Shown in pieces: positions 40,653 to 44,047 of a DNA stretch of 44,047 nt (positions are counted from its first letter, which is position 1; the number at the start of each line of letters is the position of its first letter). Made by a program: the position numbers and the translations under genes. The notes beneath the pieces were generated by a model. That model had not been told where the DNA came from. It worked only from the letters and a program-made list of their open reading frames with translations, and made no database searches. Origin of the DNA: a virus; the IMG/VR virus record IMGVR_UViG_3300025870_001435, positions 1 through 44,047 of that record. One strand, given 5' to 3'.

Positions 40653-42216
40653 CTACAGATATTCCACCCAGTCCGTCTGTTTCAGTATCCCAACCCCCAT
40701 GAAATTTTTGTTCACTGTAATCTTCATGTTCATGCTCATCATCACCGCCTGCATATTCTTCAGTAGTGGCTGGATCACCAGCTCTATCACTTACAAACAT
40801 AATTTCTTTGTTTTCAATTTGTTCTCGAGTTGGTACAACAGCATCAATACTTTCAAACCATTCAGCAAATGGACCGGGGAAAGTTTCCACGAAATTTTTA
40901 TTTCTACGTATGTCATACTGTGCAAAGAATGCTTTAAAATCGTTGTATAGTTTGGGCATGTCTGCTGTATTTTTATGTGGAGTTTTTACAATATCCAAAT
41001 AATTAATTAATCGCTGTATACTTTCTTTCTCAGCATCAGTTAACATATCAATTGGACGATCACTATCAAACCAATCTTGTAATTTATCTTTATAGTATGA
41101 TTTTATTTCCACTGGAATAATTGCACAACTTTGGAAGCTAGGAAAACGTAAAATGTTTAATGTCATTGTCGGCGCTCTGCGACCATATTCTTCGCGAAGA
41201 TCTAACATTTCATCCATAAACTCTGTGATTGTAGTTAAGCATAGTGCATTAATTGTCATCATCATGTGTACTTTACTAACATTAGATTCTTTTAGCACTC
41301 GATGTATATTATTCATCCATAAGTCATATCGCAATCCATCACGTATGTATTCAGCTTGATCTTTTGCTGCTTCACAACTTGTATAGATTTCAAAATTTGG
41401 AACGTGCCAACTTTTATCAATTAACTTGTCCAATACCTTGGGTGTTTCTGGACTAAGATTACTATTAATAGCAAACCTCATACTTCTGCCACGTTGAGGG
41501 TTTTGCTCAAACCAGTTAAACAACTTCCAAGTACTGGCATGCATGATTGGCTCTCCGCCTGTAATGCGTATTTCTTCCAAATTATCTGCTAGCCCAGTTT
41601 CCCACCATTTGTGAAATGCTTGAATATACGGATTATTTGCTTCTTTTTTGGCCGCTGGTGCAGCCCATGGAGCAGTGTCGATGAAATGTCCACGACCATC
41701 ACTCTGTATATTTTGATATGCACCAAATGTGTTAATGTCTTTAACCCATGCTGTACTAAAAGCAGGATTACAATAACTGCACTTTAAGTTGCATGCTCTA
41801 TCAAAACTAATCTCAAGTGTACGTAACATAACATTTTCGTCCCAATTAGCTACCGCACTGTCAGTGATGTCTTTATCTGAAAATATCTCAGTTTTAAATA
41901 CTCTATCAGAGATATTGTTTTTACCCATATCTTCTACTTTCCAGCAGTACTCACACTCACTGGGACGTTCACCCTCTTGCATCATCTTACGCATCTTTTT
42001 CTTATGTGGCGTATTATGAATTGCTGAAGGATTATCTTCTAGTTCTTCAAGAGGAATCCAATGGCCCGGCGGGTGATGACAACTTGTAGTTTGGCCGTGT
42101 CCTAACCAAATAGTAGCATTGTACCATTTTGCAGCACAATACGATTTACTAATCGGATCAATTATACGCTCTTTAAATTCATGAAGGGTTTCGCCTTCCC
42201 AATGCTTACGGCCCAT
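40642..42216 (-). CDS. Radical SAM enzyme, group A variant with acidic His-rich tail
   Basis: A 524-residue protein. The twitch domain has Cys27, Cys46 (TSCHHPP), Cys88 and Cys91, with only one Cys where most group A proteins have two. Core C142-x3-C146-x2-C149 (ACNLKCSYC), GGEPIM at 220-225. IRRNKNFVETFPGPFAEWF is the group tail, but here it is followed by about 85 more residues ending in an Asp/Glu/His-rich stretch (GGDDEHEHEDYSEQ, 490-503), possibly a metal- or protein-binding tail. Closest relative is the next gene, 42206, with which cysteine and GGEP positions match exactly. Confidence 0.92.
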   Translation of the reverse strand: MGRKHWEGETLHEFKERIIDPISKSYCAAKWYNATIWLGHGQTTSCHHPPGHWIPLEELEDNPSAIHNTPHKKKMRKMMQEGERPSECEYCWKVEDMGKNNISDRVFKTEIFSDKDITDSAVANWDENVMLRTLEISFDRACNLKCSYCNPAFSTAWVKDINTFGAYQNIQSDGRGHFIDTAPWAAPAAKKEANNPYIQAFHKWWETGLADNLEEIRITGGEPIMHASTWKLFNWFEQNPQRGRSMRFAINSNLSPETPKVLDKLIDKSWHVPNFEIYTSCEAAKDQAEYIRDGLRYDLWMNNIHRVLKESNVSKVHMMMTINALCLTTITEFMDEMLDLREEYGRRAPTMTLNILRFPSFQSCAIIPVEIKSYYKDKLQDWFDSDRPIDMLTDAEKESIQRLINYLDIVKTPHKNTADMPKLYNDFKAFFAQYDIRRNKNFVETFPGPFAEWFESIDAVVPTREQIENKEIMFVSDRAGDPATTEEYAGGDDEHEHEDYSEQKFHGGWDTETDGLGGISVDEA

Positions 42217-43771
42217 ATTTTTTTTCCTTTAATTTTTTACAGCGATTCCAAAACTCAGCCATTTCTGGAAATGTATCCAGAAAGTTTAAATTTCTTCGCT
42301 TGTCGTATTGAGTAAAATATTCATAAAATCGAATAAAGTTATCGTTTCTTTTCTCTTCATCAATATTTAGTCCCTCTTTGGCCCATGCTAAGTCACGTTC
42401 CATTTTAGCAACTTCATAATTTTTAAATCCAGTATACTTGCGTCCGTACTCGTCATCAGGCAAGACGTTGTCGTGCATAAAGTCGATATTTTCTTGTATA
42501 AGACTACGCATTGATTGATCAGCTAGTTGAATAGTCATCCAGTCTGGGTATCTTAAGTATGGTGTATCAAACCATATGCGCTGACGGCGCTTACGAATAA
42601 ATTTTGGATGTACAAATCCGTTTCTATCTGGCGGCTGTATCTCAATATCAGTCTGATTTTCATAACCAAATTCTTCACGCAGTTTTAATATCATATTCAA
42701 AAATCCACGTAGGTTTGGAATACTTAATAAATTAAACGTATTGATGAAAGATATTTCAGTGCCGTTAGTTTCACTTAGTACCCGTCTGCAATTGTTATAC
42801 ATTGTGTCAAAATCTAAACCATCACGCATATACTCTGCCTGATCACCAACTCCATCTACACTAACATATAAACTAAAGTGCTTGCAAGCTGGTGCTACAT
42901 ACCATTCATTACCACTGTCTGGATTAAGATTTATATGGTCTTCCCATACTCTTACTTCTTCTAGTTTACGAATTTTGTCAATGAACTTATCCATCAAACT
43001 GTTTGATGGGGGACACATATTACTAGTGATACTTAAATCTAATTGTGGATTAGGGTTATCAATGACATAATCTAATACTTTAAAAGTATTGTTGTCCATA
43101 AGAGGCTCGCCACCGGTCATGCGAAATACCTTTAGTCCACGGTATATATCTGGGAACCATTTCCAAAATGCCTCAACATATGGATTATCCTTACGTGCGA
43201 CTTCCAATGGCATTAGCCCACTACGTTTTAGATAGCTTATGTCATTGTGTCCTGTGCCATTGCTAAACCAAAATCCACCGTTCTTTTTAACATCTTCTTC
43301 CCACGCACTACTTAGGTGTGGACTGCAATAGCTACATTTTAAATTACATGCTTGGTTAAAATTTACTTCTACATAACGTGGTTTGATGTCATGATCCCAG
43401 GGATTATTAACAACTTCATCCCATGCATCTTTAACCCACCATTCGCTTGAACGGTAGTGCCGGTCACTAAGTCTACCATCTTGTGGTGGGTTTGGTGCAT
43501 CTTCTACATTCCAACAGTACTCACATCCTTTGGGCCGCTCACCATTTAGCATTTGCTTTCGCTCTTGCATTTTAAATTTTGTATTATGCAATGCATTGGG
43601 ATTAGCTTTAAGTTCATCCAATGGAATCGCATGTGTGGGAGGATGGTAACAACTATGTGTTCTTCCTTGTGGTAAGTGCAAACTTACCTGTAACCACTTT
43701 GCCATACACATTGATGGAGAAATTGCGTTTAGTTTTTCTCGTGCTTCTTTTGCACTGTTAAAGTAGTCCAA
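42206..43771 (-). CDS. Radical SAM enzyme, group A variant (SCYHPP type)
   Basis: A 521-residue protein, paralog of 40642. Twitch cysteines are Cys22, Cys41 (HSCYHPPTHAIPLDEL), Cys83 and Cys86; core C142-x3-C146-x2-C149, GGEPLM at 220-225, and SVDGVGDQAEYMRDGLDFD. An insert at about 395-420 (PPDRNGFVHPKFIRKRRQR) is very basic. Tail: YDKRRNLNFLDTFPEMAEFW, with no acidic extension. First complete gene of the minus-strand run at the right end; the gap to the partial gene upstream is only 4 bases. Confidence 0.93.
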   Translation of the reverse strand: MDYFNSAKEAREKLNAISPSMCMAKWLQVSLHLPQGRTHSCYHPPTHAIPLDELKANPNALHNTKFKMQERKQMLNGERPKGCEYCWNVEDAPNPPQDGRLSDRHYRSSEWWVKDAWDEVVNNPWDHDIKPRYVEVNFNQACNLKCSYCSPHLSSAWEEDVKKNGGFWFSNGTGHNDISYLKRSGLMPLEVARKDNPYVEAFWKWFPDIYRGLKVFRMTGGEPLMDNNTFKVLDYVIDNPNPQLDLSITSNMCPPSNSLMDKFIDKIRKLEEVRVWEDHINLNPDSGNEWYVAPACKHFSLYVSVDGVGDQAEYMRDGLDFDTMYNNCRRVLSETNGTEISFINTFNLLSIPNLRGFLNMILKLREEFGYENQTDIEIQPPDRNGFVHPKFIRKRRQRIWFDTPYLRYPDWMTIQLADQSMRSLIQENIDFMHDNVLPDDEYGRKYTGFKNYEVAKMERDLAWAKEGLNIDEEKRNDNFIRFYEYFTQYDKRRNLNFLDTFPEMAEFWNRCKKLKEKKYGP

Positions 43772-43775
43772 TACT

Positions 43776-44047
43776 TTATCCTTCTAGTGAATCAATAACA
43801 TCGTCTTCACGCACCATTGCGGCCATGCGACTGGGATTGACATATACCTCTTTAAAAAACTTACTGGCTTTGTCATCCATGTCCGCTATCTCTAATTCTA
43901 ACTCGTCCTGCAAAATTCGACCCAAGCGTACAGTTTCAGCTTTTAGCTTGTCTATATTGTATCTATATCCAGTTGCTGGACACAGTTCTCCTTCAGGATC
44001 TGCAAATTGTGGCATCACTGTCTCAGTCCAAAACTTAGTATGCCATT
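43776..44047 (-). CDS. 3' part of an unidentified gene, cut by the window edge
   Basis: The frame stays open to the window end, giving at least 90 residues: WHTKFWTETVMPQFADPEG, then CPATGYRYNIDKLKAETVRL and an acidic C-terminus with YVNPSRMAAMVREDDVIDS. GTG at 44018 with ATG directly after it could be a start, but the open frame above and the sensible residues there argue for a longer protein. I do not recognise it. It is the nearest upstream neighbour of the eight group A genes and might be co-transcribed with them. Confidence 0.6.
   Translation of the reverse strand, partial: WHTKFWTETVMPQFADPEGELCPATGYRYNIDKLKAETVRLGRILQDELELEIADMDDKASKFFKEVYVNPSRMAAMVREDDVIDSLEG

Noticed and set aside
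40561-40950. Plus-strand 129-residue frame near the start of the 39264 gene
   Set aside because: Antisense to two confident rSAM genes and low in complexity.
5197-43771. Reading the cluster as an ordinary bacterial RiPP operon
   Set aside because: No recognisable precursor, leader peptidase or exporter is present, and gene packing and promoter motifs look phage-like; a RiPP role is kept only as one option.

Overview
This 44 kb window is AT-rich and almost wholly coding. Most neighbouring genes overlap by a few bases, and there is no rRNA, tRNA, insertion sequence or CRISPR array. All four divergent gene junctions carry NATAAATA-like octamers (two with one mismatch on each strand), the form of the late promoter of T4-like cyanophages, and the accessory families (SGNH hydrolases, paired methyltransferases, NodU-type carbamoyltransferase, phage glycosyltransferase-like proteins) are ones I know from marine T4-like myoviruses. 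I infer an accessory or modification region of a marine T4-like phage. No capsid, tail or replication gene is present, so this assignment is an inference and the host is unknown.

The dominant feature is 21 radical SAM (rSAM) genes. I sort them into four groups by cysteine pattern. Group A (13 genes) has an N-terminal twitch domain, C-x18-C ... C-x2-C, before the CxxxCxxC core: 6851, 9216, 10915, 13778, 15147, 16463, 34354, 35544, 36844, 38069, 39264, 40642 and 42206. Group B (3 genes: 5197, 8050, 20542) has the core first and a C-terminal C-x19-21-C-x20-24-C-x4-C cluster. Group C (4 genes: 12739, 17896, 19473, 33198) has CGNxGD where the others have GGEP, and a C-terminal SPASM-like region. 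Group D (1 gene: 25977) is a cobalamin-type rSAM.

Layout: (1) 1-2435 has the end of an unknown gene, an SGNH hydrolase, a glycosyltransferase-like gene on the minus strand and a GNAT-like gene. (2) 2427-9174, minus strand: alpha/beta hydrolase, Asp/Asn hydroxylase-like oxygenase, nitroreductase, sulfotransferase, rSAM B, SDR-like, rSAM A, rSAM B. (3) 9216-10382, plus strand: one rSAM A. (4) 10370-25935, minus strand: SDR-like, rSAM A, QueC-like PP-loop, rSAM C, three rSAM A, then rSAM C, 2OG oxygenase, rSAM C, rSAM B, a small protein, two methyltransferases, a glycosyltransferase-like gene, a 38-residue basic peptide and a carbamoyltransferase. (5) 25977-28479, plus strand: B12-type rSAM and a methyltransferase. 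(6) 28469-29488, minus strand: unknown protein. (7) 29577-32401, plus strand: UDP-sugar dehydrogenase, isochorismatase-like and glycosyltransferase-like genes. (8) 32378-44047, minus strand: SGNH hydrolase, rSAM C, eight consecutive rSAM A genes and a partial gene that runs off the window.

Together the rSAM enzymes, methyltransferases, carbamoyltransferase, sulfotransferase, sugar dehydrogenase, SDRs and glycosyltransferase-like proteins look like a pathway that builds and decorates a small molecule, glycan or peptide. No substrate can be read from the sequence.
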